Below, piece by piece: positions 1 to 8,494 of a DNA stretch of 64,000 bases. This DNA is from Sulfurospirillum barnesii SES-3 (GTDB taxonomy: Bacteria > Campylobacterota > Campylobacteria > Campylobacterales > Sulfurospirillaceae): NCBI RefSeq assembly GCF_000265295.1, contig NC_018002.1:2294001-2358000 (forward strand), read 5' to 3'. The stretch's first letter is position 1; the number at the start of each line of letters is the position of its first letter. The translations under genes and the position numbers were made by a program. The notes below the pieces were generated by a model. The model ran no database searches. It was not told the DNA's origin and saw nothing but the letters and a program-made list of their open reading frames with translations.

Positions 1-1
1 C

Positions 2-148
2 AAAGGCTCTAACAAAGTAACAGGTAAAACATTTACATCCAAACCTATTACCGCGATTGATGCCAATCTCAAAATGAATAAAGAACTCTTCACTATTGTT
101 CAAATGGTGGCTGATTTGAAAACACCTTCTCTCATGATGGCAGCATAA
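2..148 (+). CDS. C-terminal end of an unidentified protein (partial)
   Basis: An open frame enters from the left edge and ends at the TAA at 146-148, giving the last 48 residues (starts KGSNKVTG, ends PSLMMAA). It lies 7 bases before the Gp157-like gene and on the same strand, so it is probably the preceding gene of the same phage-like recombination operon. The visible part has no recognisable motif. From its position it could be a nuclease or recombinase, but nothing in these residues shows that. Confidence 0.6.
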   Translation, partial: KGSNKVTGKTFTSKPITAIDANLKMNKELFTIVQMVADLKTPSLMMAA

Positions 149-155
149 GGGATGA

Positions 156-743
156 ATGATGAAACTGCTCAATTATCAACTACAAACACACATTGAAAGC
201 TTAGCAACCTCTAAATCCACACAGTACTTCTCAGACTACGTCCATTCCATTCTTCAAGATACCGCCAAGCCCTACTATCAAAGAGCTGATTATGTGGGCT
301 TATCACTTCAAGAGATCAAATCAAAGATTGATACCCTCGCCAACGATATTAAAGAGCTTCAAAACCTCAAAAAGAGGCTCTCTGATTCGCTTGAAATCGC
401 CAAAGAGATCATTGCTACAGTGTTCTTAGAAAATGGTGTTGATCGTATTGATGGAAATATCATTAGTTCGCTAACCCTTAGCAATGAAACATCTAGTACA
501 CAAACTTCCTTCACCATTTTAGACCATGAAGCGGTGATGCGTTTGGGTTATATTAAATACCAACCCGATGTTGAAGCGATTGAGCAAGCAATGATGAGCG
601 GTGAAGGTAAAGAAGAGTTAGCAGCATTTGTGAAAAGCGAAACCAATACCACAAAGACACTTGCAAAAGTAAAGGTCAATGCAAAACGTATAGGACTAGG
701 TACTCAAGCAGAAGAACTACTCAACATCGTTGAAGCAGCATAA
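156..743 (+). CDS. Siphovirus Gp157-like protein
   Basis: A 195-residue protein with a helical N-terminal half (residues about 40-95 predicted coiled coil, with LQEIKSKIDTLANDIKELQ) and a small C-terminal domain ending in lysine-rich strands. This layout and length match the siphovirus Gp157 family, whose function is unknown. Members sit beside single-strand annealing proteins in phages and integrative elements, as here with the Rad52-like gene 9 bases downstream. Two ATGs (156 and 159) follow an AAGGG ribosome site and either could be used. It is co-directional with the genes on both sides, so one operon is likely. The family call rests on the overall pattern, not on catalytic residues. Confidence 0.55.
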   Translation: MMKLLNYQLQTHIESLATSKSTQYFSDYVHSILQDTAKPYYQRADYVGLSLQEIKSKIDTLANDIKELQNLKKRLSDSLEIAKEIIATVFLENGVDRIDGNIISSLTLSNETSSTQTSFTILDHEAVMRLGYIKYQPDVEAIEQAMMSGEGKEELAAFVKSETNTTKTLAKVKVNAKRIGLGTQAEELLNIVEAA

Positions 744-752
744 GGAGAAATC

Positions 753-1406
753 ATGTTTGATCAACCACAAAATCAAGCTCTCGCACAAGAGCTTGAAAAC
801 ACACGAATCAAAAGTCGCTCAAAAGGCGATATTGAGCTTGCCTATTTAGAGGGGTTTGATGTCATCGATACGGCTAATAGGATTTTTGGTTATGGCAATT
901 GGAGCTATAACATCTCTACATTAGAGCAAGTATCCCAAGAATCTAACCAAAATCAAAACATTGTCATCTGTTATAAGGCTGTTGTTTCGGTAAAAGTATC
1001 TGATGCCAAGCATGAACACCATATCAGTCGTGAGGATGTTGGCTTTGGTACGGGTATTGCCAAAACACTCTCCGATGCACATGAAAGTGCTGCTAAAGAA
1101 GCGGTGACGGATGCACTTAAACGCTCCATGAGAAGCTTTGGAAATCAGTTTGGCAATTCACTCTACGATAAAAGCAGACAACATCAGAATTCTCAACAAC
1201 CACAACCCTCTAACAAAGTGAACGCTATCCCACAAGATTATTCCAAACTCTCCAATCTAGGCTTGAGCGTAATGCAACAAGGACAAAACCTCATTGTCAT
1301 GGGTGATGATATTTTTGCGAAAAAAGACACCATCAAGGCATGTGGATTCAAGTGGGATGGACGCTTGAAACATTGGTGTAAACCTTTAGAGCAACAGGCG
1401 GCATAA
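753..1406 (+). CDS. Rad52/Rad22-like single-strand annealing protein
   Basis: A 217-residue protein. Residues about 15-135 match the Rad52/59/22 pattern: YLEGFDVIDTANRIFGYGNWS near the start, then a strand ending in SREDVGFGTG, then SAAKEAVTDALKRSMRSFGNQFG. Such proteins bind single-stranded DNA and anneal complementary strands in phage-type recombination. After a Gln/Pro/Ser-rich linker (about 145-160), the last 50 residues form a small separate module with FKWDGRLKHWCK, like the C-terminal modules of other plasmid and phage replication proteins. Its start follows an AAGGAG site 9 bases after the Gp157-like gene. It probably serves element recombination or repair. Confidence 0.75.
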   Translation: MFDQPQNQALAQELENTRIKSRSKGDIELAYLEGFDVIDTANRIFGYGNWSYNISTLEQVSQESNQNQNIVICYKAVVSVKVSDAKHEHHISREDVGFGTGIAKTLSDAHESAAKEAVTDALKRSMRSFGNQFGNSLYDKSRQHQNSQQPQPSNKVNAIPQDYSKLSNLGLSVMQQGQNLIVMGDDIFAKKDTIKACGFKWDGRLKHWCKPLEQQAA

Positions 1407-1407
1407 G

Positions 1408-1716
1408 ATGGATGATCTCATACCAATCTCACTACGTGATAGCATCCCAACACTCTACCAAACGGAAGACACAAAAGATCCTCTGTGCCATATTAAGCTC
1501 TTTACACCTGATTCAAATTGGACATGGTATGTTATTGAGCTTTTCAAGGAAGATATGGATACATGCTATGGTTATGTGCAAGGACTTGAGAATGAATTAG
1601 GCTATTTTAGTTTAAAGGAATTGAGAACTGTCAAGGGGTTTTTAGGTTTGGCGGTTGAACGAGATGTGTTATTTCAACCGACACCGCTATCTCAAATACG
1701 CAAAAAGTACGAATAG
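1408..1716 (+). CDS. DUF2958 family protein
   Basis: A 102-residue protein starting 1 base after the Rad52-like gene. The sequence IPTLYQTEDTKDP, then IKLFTPDSNWTWYV, then GLENELGYFSLKEL and GLAVERD closely matches the DUF2958 family, a small domain of unknown function common on plasmids, phages and integrative elements. No membrane segment or signal peptide is visible. It is the last gene of this operon, since a strong hairpin follows at 1737-1768. Confidence 0.75.
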   Translation: MDDLIPISLRDSIPTLYQTEDTKDPLCHIKLFTPDSNWTWYVIELFKEDMDTCYGYVQGLENELGYFSLKELRTVKGFLGLAVERDVLFQPTPLSQIRKKYE

Positions 1717-1736
1717 GAGTCCAAACTTATATCTCT

Positions 1737-1768
1737 ATCGTAGCAAAGGCTTAGTTCTTTGCTACGAT
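1737..1768. terminator. Hairpin terminator after the recombination operon
   Basis: A perfect 12-bp inverted repeat, ATCGTAGCAAAG with CTTTGCTACGAT, around an 8-base loop, 20 bases after the DUF2958 stop. There is no immediate T run (a T tract begins at 1787), so it may be a weak intrinsic terminator or a 3'-end stabilising hairpin. The rest of the gap to 2003 holds AT-rich DNA with no gene I can support. Confidence 0.6.
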
Positions 1769-2003
1769 CCAAATTACACGTAAATATTTTTTTTCAACAT
1801 ACCAATGAATTGAGAGATATATTAACGTGCCATTAACATAGCGTTTTTTGAAATATAACTTCTTTTGAAAAACACCAAGAATATAGGGTAAATAACAAAG
1901 CATATAATATAAGGGTTATATGTTATACCAAATATAACTTTACTACGAAGATGATAGAGCACATTTAATTTATCTTTTATACTCACATTTGAAGGAAATA
2001 AAG

Positions 2004-2924
2004 ATGAACTATCATACCGTCATTGACACTGTCAAAGTACAAGTAGACTTTGATACTGCATTAGAACAACAAGAAGCTGTAAATACTTTAATTCAAACAT
2101 TAGCAACAACAGGTGCATTCTATATTCAAGACAAAAAGGATGTTTTTCAAAGAGATTATTTTATTTATAGCCATCAAACGGTTATTGCTACGATCACAAC
2201 AGGATCATCTAACGAGCGAAGCCGTAGTATTGTAGGTTGTATACAAAAGTATTATATTAGTGTTAAGTTTGCAGGTTTATGCAGATACAATGAAAAAATA
2301 GATTCTATCTCTCATTATTGCTTACTAAAAATATGTGCTTTTTTTAATGACAATAACATAGCTTTTAAATTGACAGAGCTTGATGTATGTATCGATGCAG
2401 AGTGTAAATTTGATAATATTTTGGCACTATGCGTTAAAAAGTCGCCTAAAACAGACTATTATGCGCTTAGTGAATCGCAAGCATATTTTGACACAACATA
2501 TATCGAAAAAATACCACTGAAAAGAGTAGATAAGGCTGTACTGAGATCTTATGTATATAACAAAAGCCATAAAGAAAACCTCGTTCAACAGATGACACGT
2601 TTTGAGCTAAAGCTACAACCAAAATACTTTCATAAGTATGGCTTTGACATAGAGCCAATTGAAAAAGCTCTTAACAGATACTATGTAATGTATTTTAAGA
2701 ACAGCTATGAAAAAAATCGTGTAATAGAAGCATATGAAAAATATCAATCTTTCTATAAAAGAGAAATAACTAAACTTGGTTTTGATACCTACAGACTCTA
2801 CCCTGATATAACGAAGATCAAATCTTTTGTGGAACAACTTTTAAAAATAGATGATTTTGAAGTATGGTTCATGTATGAATTATCTATGCAAAATATCCAT
2901 AATACGGTCAGAAATACTTTTTAA
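2004..2924 (+). CDS. Possible replication-initiation (Rep_trans-like) protein
   Basis: A 306-residue soluble protein. I place the start at ATG 2004, behind an AAGGAAATAAAG site, rather than at the upstream TTG 1989. Two blocks recall rolling-circle Rep_trans or phage replication-initiation factors: a strand KLTELDVCID at about residues 124-133, and a YVYNKS block followed by RFELKLQP at about 190-215. I do not see a clear catalytic tyrosine motif, so the assignment is tentative. It stands alone, with about 270 bases of AT-rich DNA before it and its own stop 58 bases before hsdM. Such a gene would fit an integrative plasmid or phage-like element. Confidence 0.4.
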   Translation: MNYHTVIDTVKVQVDFDTALEQQEAVNTLIQTLATTGAFYIQDKKDVFQRDYFIYSHQTVIATITTGSSNERSRSIVGCIQKYYISVKFAGLCRYNEKIDSISHYCLLKICAFFNDNNIAFKLTELDVCIDAECKFDNILALCVKKSPKTDYYALSESQAYFDTTYIEKIPLKRVDKAVLRSYVYNKSHKENLVQQMTRFELKLQPKYFHKYGFDIEPIEKALNRYYVMYFKNSYEKNRVIEAYEKYQSFYKREITKLGFDTYRLYPDITKIKSFVEQLLKIDDFEVWFMYELSMQNIHNTVRNTF

Positions 2925-2982
2925 GACATGTGTATTATGATAAAATATAAAATATTCAGTTGTATGTTAGGATTATGGGTCA

Positions 2983-4497
2983 ATGGCAAAAGAAAAAAAT
3001 CAAAAATCGATGGAAGAAACCCTCTGGGAAAGCGCAAATAAGCTAAGAGGTTCTGTTGAATCAAGTGAATACAAGCACATCGTTTTAGGACTTATCTTTT
3101 TAAAATTTGTCAGTGATACCTTTGAAGAGCGGAGGGAAAAGCTCTTAGCAGAAGGTAAAGAAGCATTTATCGATATGGTTGAGTTTTATACCATGGATAA
3201 TGTTTTTTACCTTCCTGAGACTTCAAGGTGGTCATATATAAAACAAAATGCCAAACAAGATGATATCGCTCTCAAAATAGATACAGCCCTTGCAAGCATT
3301 GAAAAAACCAATCCTTCCCTCAAAGGTGCACTACCAGATAACTACTTTTCAAGACTTGGTCTTGATCCGAGTAAGCTCTCTTCCCTTATCGATACGATCA
3401 ACAACATCAACACACTAGAAGATAAAGGGCATGATGTTGTCGGACGTGTTTATGAATACTTTTTAGGTGAATTTGCCCTTGCAGAAGGTAAACTTGGAGG
3501 GCAGTTTTATACTCCAAAATCTATCGTCAATTTGATAGCTAATATGATAGAGCCTTACAAAGGGAAAATCTATGATCCTGCTTGTGGATCAGGTGGTATG
3601 TTTGTACAATCCCTCAAGTTTATAGAAGCACATAAAGGCAATAAAAAAGATATTTCTATCTATGGGCAAGAGTTTACAGCAACGACGTATAAACTTGCCA
3701 AAATGAACTTAGCCATCAGAGGTATATCTGCAAATCTTGGAGCAGTCCCCGCCGATAGCTTTTTTAAAGATCAACATCCAGACCTCAAAGCAGACTATAT
3801 CATGGCAAATCCACCATTTAACCAAAAGGAATGGCGAGGTGTGAATGAACTACTGGATGATCCAAGATGGGCAGGCTATGAAGTACCTTCTGCATCAAAT
3901 GCAAACTACGGATGGATACTCCATATGGTCTCAAAGCTCTCGGAAAACGGCATTGCAGGATTTGTACTTGCTAAAGGAAGTTTAACAAGTAATTCAAGCA
4001 ACGAGGGAGAGATACGAAAACAACTCATTGAGAACAATCTTATCGATTGTATCGTCAATCTTCCTGCAAAACTCTTTTTCAACACTCAAATTCCTGCTTG
4101 TCTTTGGTTTATCAAAAAGAATAAAAAAACCAATGACATCCTCTTTATAGATGCAAGAAATATAGGACATCTTATCAACAGACGCAACAAAGATTTTAGC
4201 GAAGCAAACATAGAACAGATAGCATCTACGTACCATAACTGGAAAGTCGAAAAACACTACGAAGATGTAAAAGGTTTTTGTAAAAGTGCAAGTGTAGAAG
4301 AAGTGCGTACACTTGGCTATGTACTCACACCTGGGCGTTATGTGGGGCTAGAAGATAGTGAAGATGAATTTGACTTTAAAGAGCGATTTGAAAGTTTACA
4401 TGTAAAGCTTCAAGAGCAAATGAAAGAAGAACAAAGCCTCAATGAACGCATCCTTGCAAATCTTGCAAAAGTGAACTTGGCGGTAGTGGATGAGTAG
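2983..4497 (+). CDS. hsdM: Type I restriction-modification DNA methyltransferase subunit HsdM
   Basis: A 504-residue N6-adenine methyltransferase that works with HsdS and HsdR in a type I system. An N-terminal helical domain (about 10-165, LWESANKLRGSVESSEYKHIVLGL) precedes the catalytic domain: QFYTPKSIVNL, the SAM-binding motif DPACGSGG (198-205) and the catalytic NPPF (276-279). The length and order are normal for HsdM. AT-rich sequence with promoter-like TATAAAAT (2946-2953) lies upstream and starts the hsd operon; hsdS overlaps its last 8 bases. The gene contains the only TTTACATGTAAA palindrome in the island (4395-4406). Confidence 0.97.
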   Translation: MAKEKNQKSMEETLWESANKLRGSVESSEYKHIVLGLIFLKFVSDTFEERREKLLAEGKEAFIDMVEFYTMDNVFYLPETSRWSYIKQNAKQDDIALKIDTALASIEKTNPSLKGALPDNYFSRLGLDPSKLSSLIDTINNINTLEDKGHDVVGRVYEYFLGEFALAEGKLGGQFYTPKSIVNLIANMIEPYKGKIYDPACGSGGMFVQSLKFIEAHKGNKKDISIYGQEFTATTYKLAKMNLAIRGISANLGAVPADSFFKDQHPDLKADYIMANPPFNQKEWRGVNELLDDPRWAGYEVPSASNANYGWILHMVSKLSENGIAGFVLAKGSLTSNSSNEGEIRKQLIENNLIDCIVNLPAKLFFNTQIPACLWFIKKNKKTNDILFIDARNIGHLINRRNKDFSEANIEQIASTYHNWKVEKHYEDVKGFCKSASVEEVRTLGYVLTPGRYVGLEDSEDEFDFKERFESLHVKLQEQMKEEQSLNERILANLAKVNLAVVDE

Positions 4498-5641
4498 TTG
4501 GAGAGAATGTAAGTTGGGGGAAGTTGCAGAGATTACATCAAGCAAACGAATTTTTTATTCAGAATATGTTCCATCAGGAATTCCTTTTTGGCGTTCAAAA
4601 GAGGTGATTGAAAAATTTAATCGGAAGAAAATTTCTACTGATTTATTTATTTCACATGATAAATATCAAGAGATTAAATCAAAATTTGGTGTTCCTCAAC
4701 AGAATGATATTCTATTAACTTCTGTAGGAACATTAGGTATACCATATTTGGTACAGCATGACGAGCAATTTTATTTTAAAGATGGTAATTTAACTTGGAT
4801 TAAAAACATAGATAATGAACTTTTAGATCCAATATTTTTGTTTAAATGGTTAAGCTCATCTGTGGGCAAAGAGTCATTACGTGAAATTACAATTGGTTCA
4901 ACACAAGAGGCACTCACTATAGCTGGTTTAAAAACTTTGGAGTTGTTACTCCCACCTCTTGAAGAACAAAGAGCAATTGCAGAGGTGTTGAGTAGCCTTG
5001 ATGATAAGATAGACCTTCTCCACCGCCAAAACAAAACCCTCGAAGACCTCGCCCAAACACTCTTTAGACAATGGTTCATCGAAGAAGCCAGAGAGGAGTG
5101 GGAGGAAGTAACATTAAGTGATGTTATGGAATTAAAATATGGGAAAGACCACAAACATTTAAACGATGGGAAAGTACCAATTTATGGTAGTGGTGGCATT
5201 ATGAGATATGGAGATACAGCTATTTATAACCAAGAATCTATTCTTATCCCTAGAAAAGGTACTTTGAATAATATCTTTTATGTTGATGAACCATTTTGGA
5301 CAGTTGATACAATCTTTTGGAGTAAAATTAATTCAGAAAAAATATCAGGGAAATTACTTTTTGAATTTCTAAAAACTCTGAATTTTTCAAATATGAACGT
5401 TGGTTCTGCTGTCCCTAGTTTAACAACAAAAGTGCTCAATGAGATTTCTTTTGCTTTACCATCTTTACAAGAACAAGAAAAATTTAAAATATATACAGAC
5501 AATGCTTGGGATAAAATAAAACAAAATCAAAAACAAATCCAAACACTTGAAAACTTACGAGATACACTCTTGCCAAAGCTTCTGAGTGGGGAAGTAAGGG
5601 TTAATCAAAGTAAAGAGAGGACTTCGATATGCAACAAATAG
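4490..5641 (+). CDS. hsdS: Type I restriction-modification specificity subunit HsdS
   Basis: A 383-residue specificity subunit with two target recognition domains (about 1-160 and 200-335). Each is followed by a conserved coiled-coil spacer: LPPLEEQRAIAEVLSSLDDKI with LEDLAQTLFRQWF in the middle, and LPSLQEQEKF with QIQTLENLRDTLLPKLLSG at the end. TRD1 and TRD2 set the two halves of the bipartite target, which cannot be read from sequence alone. It overlaps hsdM by 8 bases and the phosphatase gene by 13. A degraded copy of its 3' end lies 0.5 kb downstream (6119-6196), a sign of past recombination here. Confidence 0.95.
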   Translation: MSSWRECKLGEVAEITSSKRIFYSEYVPSGIPFWRSKEVIEKFNRKKISTDLFISHDKYQEIKSKFGVPQQNDILLTSVGTLGIPYLVQHDEQFYFKDGNLTWIKNIDNELLDPIFLFKWLSSSVGKESLREITIGSTQEALTIAGLKTLELLLPPLEEQRAIAEVLSSLDDKIDLLHRQNKTLEDLAQTLFRQWFIEEAREEWEEVTLSDVMELKYGKDHKHLNDGKVPIYGSGGIMRYGDTAIYNQESILIPRKGTLNNIFYVDEPFWTVDTIFWSKINSEKISGKLLFEFLKTLNFSNMNVGSAVPSLTTKVLNEISFALPSLQEQEKFKIYTDNAWDKIKQNQKQIQTLENLRDTLLPKLLSGEVRVNQSKERTSICNK

Positions 5642-6120
5642 GTGATTTGAATATATATGTTGGAACTAAAGAAGAATATACTACTGCATATAAAAACAAT
5701 ATGAAGATAGTATGCGCCTTAAATCGTGCCAGTGGGTTTGTAACACATCAATCAAAAATTGGTTGGAGCGGTAAAGGTTGTGATAAAGGTAACCCATATT
5801 ATCTATATAAAGAAGAAGAGAATGCTATCTATTTGAATATGATAGATGGAGAAGATCCGAAATATGTGAGTGATGAAATGATAAATGCTGCTTTGAGATT
5901 CATAAAATATCATTTAGAAAATAATGAAAAGATTTTTATATATTGTAGTTTGGGTGAATCTCGTAGTCCATCTATCGCTCTTATGTATATGTTAGAAAAT
6001 GAGTTGATAGATACAACCAATACCTTTATAAATTTTACAAATAATTTTTACAATAACTATCAACCCAAAAGAGGCAATTTAGAGTATATTCAAGCAAGAT
6101 GGTTAAAAAGTGAAAAGTAA
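5629..6120 (+). CDS. Dual-specificity/tyrosine phosphatase-like protein in the hsd operon
   Basis: A 163-residue protein with the cysteine phosphatase P-loop CSLGESR (C106-X5-R112) followed by SPS, as in dual-specificity phosphatases. D74 in the MIDGED stretch is placed like the usual general acid. The start ATG lies within the end of hsdS, so the two are translationally coupled. It is not a standard restriction subunit. Extra genes between hsdS and hsdR ('rlo' genes) are known from Campylobacter jejuni type I loci, and this is one such insertion. Its substrate is unknown: it could act on a host or phage phosphoprotein or on RNA ends. Confidence 0.75.
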   Translation: MQQIGDLNIYVGTKEEYTTAYKNNMKIVCALNRASGFVTHQSKIGWSGKGCDKGNPYYLYKEEENAIYLNMIDGEDPKYVSDEMINAALRFIKYHLENNEKIFIYCSLGESRSPSIALMYMLENELIDTTNTFINFTNNFYNNYQPKRGNLEYIQARWLKSEK

Positions 6121-6196
6121 TCATAAACAAATTCAAACTCTTGAGAACTTGAGAGATGTACTCTTTTGCCAAATCTTTTGAGTGATGAAGTAAAAT
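6119..6196 (+). pseudogene. Broken duplicate of the hsdS 3' end
   Basis: This stretch repeats the end of hsdS (5525-5600). Read from 6119 it gives NHKQIQTLENLRDVL, against NQKQIQTLENLRDTL in HsdS. Two extra T bases at about 6173-6176 then shift the frame, where HsdS continues LPKLLSG. It has no start codon and lies between the phosphatase stop and the RloC-like gene. The likely origin is insertion of the phosphatase gene together with an hsdS tail, or exchange of hsdS cassettes that left one tail behind. Confidence 0.8.
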
Positions 6197-6209
6197 AAAG
6201 GATTAATGT

Positions 6210-8318
6210 ATGCAAAACATCATCGAAATAAAAAATTGTAATAATATCGATGAAGGAAAAATAACTTTAGAAATAAATAAACTTAACATTAAATATGGAA
6301 TTAATGGAACGGGGAAAAGTACAATTGCAAAGGCTATAAAATATGGAATTGAATCCCCAAATAAATTAAAAGAACTGACGCCATTTAAAGTTAAAAACAC
6401 AGCTTCAGAGATAAAGCCAGAAGTAATAATCTCACAAGATATAAAAAGTGTATTTATCTTTAATGAAGAATATTTAAGTCAATTTGTTTATAGAGAAGAC
6501 GAGTTGATTTCCAATAGTTTTGAAATTTTCATACAAACTCCAAACTATCTTGAAACAGAAAGAAAAATAGAACAACAATTAGAAACTATAAAAAAAGTTT
6601 TCTTAGCTAATAATGAATTAGACAAGATAATTTTAGATTTTGAAAACTTGTCAAAAAGTTTTAAAACAACAAAAGATGGACTTTCTGATGCATCCGCAAT
6701 TTCTAAAGGTGTTAAAAGTAAATTTTATGACGTTCCAGAAGGTTTAGAAGAATACAAACCATTTATACAAAATAAAGAAACATGTGTTAGCTGGCTAGAG
6801 TGGCAAATGAAAGGAAATGATTTTAGCAAGGATCATGATAGTTGCCCATATTGTGTTTCAGCTACAGATGAATCAAGAAAAGTAAAAATTAAAGCAATTT
6901 CGGAAAATTATGATAAAAATGTTATTAAAAATTTTATAGAAATTATCAGGGTTCTAGAAGATTTAGGAGATTACTTTTCAAGTGCTTCCAAAAATAAGTT
7001 AAAAGAAATTACAAAAAAAACTGAGGGGTTACTCCCTGAAGAAAAAACATATTTAGTTACAATTAAAGGGCAAATAGATAGTTTCTTACAAAGACTAAAA
7101 AATCTAAGAGAGATTTCATTTAATAATTTGAAAGATGAAAAAATCAAGGAAAAAATTGAGGACTTGAAGATAAAAATCGATGAAAGCTTTGATAAATTAA
7201 AATCCGATAAAACTGAAAAAATTGTAGAAGAATTTAATAAATCAATAGATACTACATTAGAGCAGATTATAGAACTTCAAAGAAATATTGGAATACAAAA
7301 CACAGAAATCAAAAAATCTATAGAAAAAAATCAAAAAAACATAAACAATTTTCTAAAAAAAGCAGGGTATCAATACGAAGTATTAATTCCAAGTGAAGAT
7401 AGAAGCTATAAATTAAAATTGAAACACATAGAATCAGACGAGAAAATTTCAAAAGGTAATCAATATTTAAGTTTTGGGGAAAAAAATGCCTTTGCATTAG
7501 TTCTTTTTATGTATGAAGCACTTTCAAAAAAAGCAGACTTGATAATTTTAGACGATCCAATTTCTTCTTTTGATAAAAATAAAAAATATGCGATTATGGA
7601 TATGTTATTTAGAGAAGATAATTCTTTCAAAGGTAAGACTGTTTTAATGCTTACACACGATATTGAGCCAATTATTGACTCTGTGAAAGTTTTGCATCAA
7701 AAATTTGGAAATCTAACTAATGCTTATTTTATACATACAAAAAACAATCAAATTCAAGAATTGGCAATAACAAAAAACGATTTATTATCATTTTCTCAAA
7801 TATGTAATCAAATTACAAGTTCTGGCATTATAAATGAGATTATCAAAATGATTTATTTGAGAAGATATTATGAATCAATAGATGATAAAAGTAATGAATA
7901 TGAAGTTTTATCAAATTTACTCCATAAAAGAAGCAAAGAAGAAGCAACAGATCAAAGAAAAGAAAAAATAGCTGATCAATACCAACAACTATCAGATGAT
8001 GATTTTAATAATGGTATAAATGGAATTCAAAATAAAATTGCAAACTTTGATTACAATTCTCTACTAAATAAATTTAAAGATAATCCACAACTCATTAGCC
8101 TTTATAAACAAACGAATGATAGTTTTGCAAAAATAATATTATTTAGAATAATAATTGATGGAGAAGACAAAATAAGCCCTGATGATGTTTTTATGAAGTT
8201 TATTAATGAAGTTTATCATATTGAAAATGAACTATTGTTTCAACTTGATCCAATGAAATATGATATTGCACCACAATTTATTCTGAATAGGTGTGATGAA
8301 TTTATCAATGGTTTATAA
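6210..8318 (+). CDS. rloC: RloC-like zinc-hook AAA/ABC ATPase (candidate anticodon nuclease)
   Basis: A 702-residue SMC/Rad50-like protein of the AAA_13 group. The Walker A is GINGTGKST (30-38), long coiled coils run from about 115-205 and 225-385, and between them is a zinc-hook CPYC (212-215). The ABC signature region YLSFGEKNA (419-427) and Walker B LIILDDP (444-450) follow, with the H-loop in LTHD (481-484). This plan is that of RloC, an anticodon nuclease linked to type I restriction. The C-terminal region has R551-X3-E555 and H572, which resemble the Arg/Glu/His triad of PrrC/RloC nucleases, but the E-to-H distance is shorter than I recall for those proteins. Location between hsdS and hsdR supports an rlo gene. 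Nuclease activity is inferred, not shown. Confidence 0.7.
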   Translation: MQNIIEIKNCNNIDEGKITLEINKLNIKYGINGTGKSTIAKAIKYGIESPNKLKELTPFKVKNTASEIKPEVIISQDIKSVFIFNEEYLSQFVYREDELISNSFEIFIQTPNYLETERKIEQQLETIKKVFLANNELDKIILDFENLSKSFKTTKDGLSDASAISKGVKSKFYDVPEGLEEYKPFIQNKETCVSWLEWQMKGNDFSKDHDSCPYCVSATDESRKVKIKAISENYDKNVIKNFIEIIRVLEDLGDYFSSASKNKLKEITKKTEGLLPEEKTYLVTIKGQIDSFLQRLKNLREISFNNLKDEKIKEKIEDLKIKIDESFDKLKSDKTEKIVEEFNKSIDTTLEQIIELQRNIGIQNTEIKKSIEKNQKNINNFLKKAGYQYEVLIPSEDRSYKLKLKHIESDEKISKGNQYLSFGEKNAFALVLFMYEALSKKADLIILDDPISSFDKNKKYAIMDMLFREDNSFKGKTVLMLTHDIEPIIDSVKVLHQKFGNLTNAYFIHTKNNQIQELAITKNDLLSFSQICNQITSSGIINEIIKMIYLRRYYESIDDKSNEYEVLSNLLHKRSKEEATDQRKEKIADQYQQLSDDDFNNGINGIQNKIANFDYNSLLNKFKDNPQLISLYKQTNDSFAKIILFRIIIDGEDKISPDDVFMKFINEVYHIENELLFQLDPMKYDIAPQFILNRCDEFINGL

Positions 8319-8345
8319 AATGAAAAATTTGATAGGCAACAAAAA

Positions 8346-8492
8346 ATGACTAACGATTTAACAATATCAAATCTTAGCAGACGCCGTGTGCTAAATAAAA
8401 AGAACTACCTAAAAACATTGTATATTACTTCGGATATAAAATACAGTTTCTTATGTGAAGACTTGAGAAGTACTATAAAATATGGAAAGTAA
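8346..8492 (+). CDS. Small 48-residue ORF between rloC and hsdR
   Basis: An uninterrupted frame from ATG 8346 to TAA 8490-8492 encodes 48 residues (MTNDLTISNLSRRR at the start, RSTIKYGK at the end). It lies 27 bases after the RloC-like gene and stops 2 bases before hsdR, which suits translational coupling. It is basic and has no recognised domain. No strong ribosome site precedes it, so it could also be a remnant or chance frame. If real, it might be a small partner of the ATPase or of HsdR, but that is a guess. Confidence 0.35.
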   Translation: MTNDLTISNLSRRRVLNKKNYLKTLYITSDIKYSFLCEDLRSTIKYGK

Positions 8493-8494
8493 TC

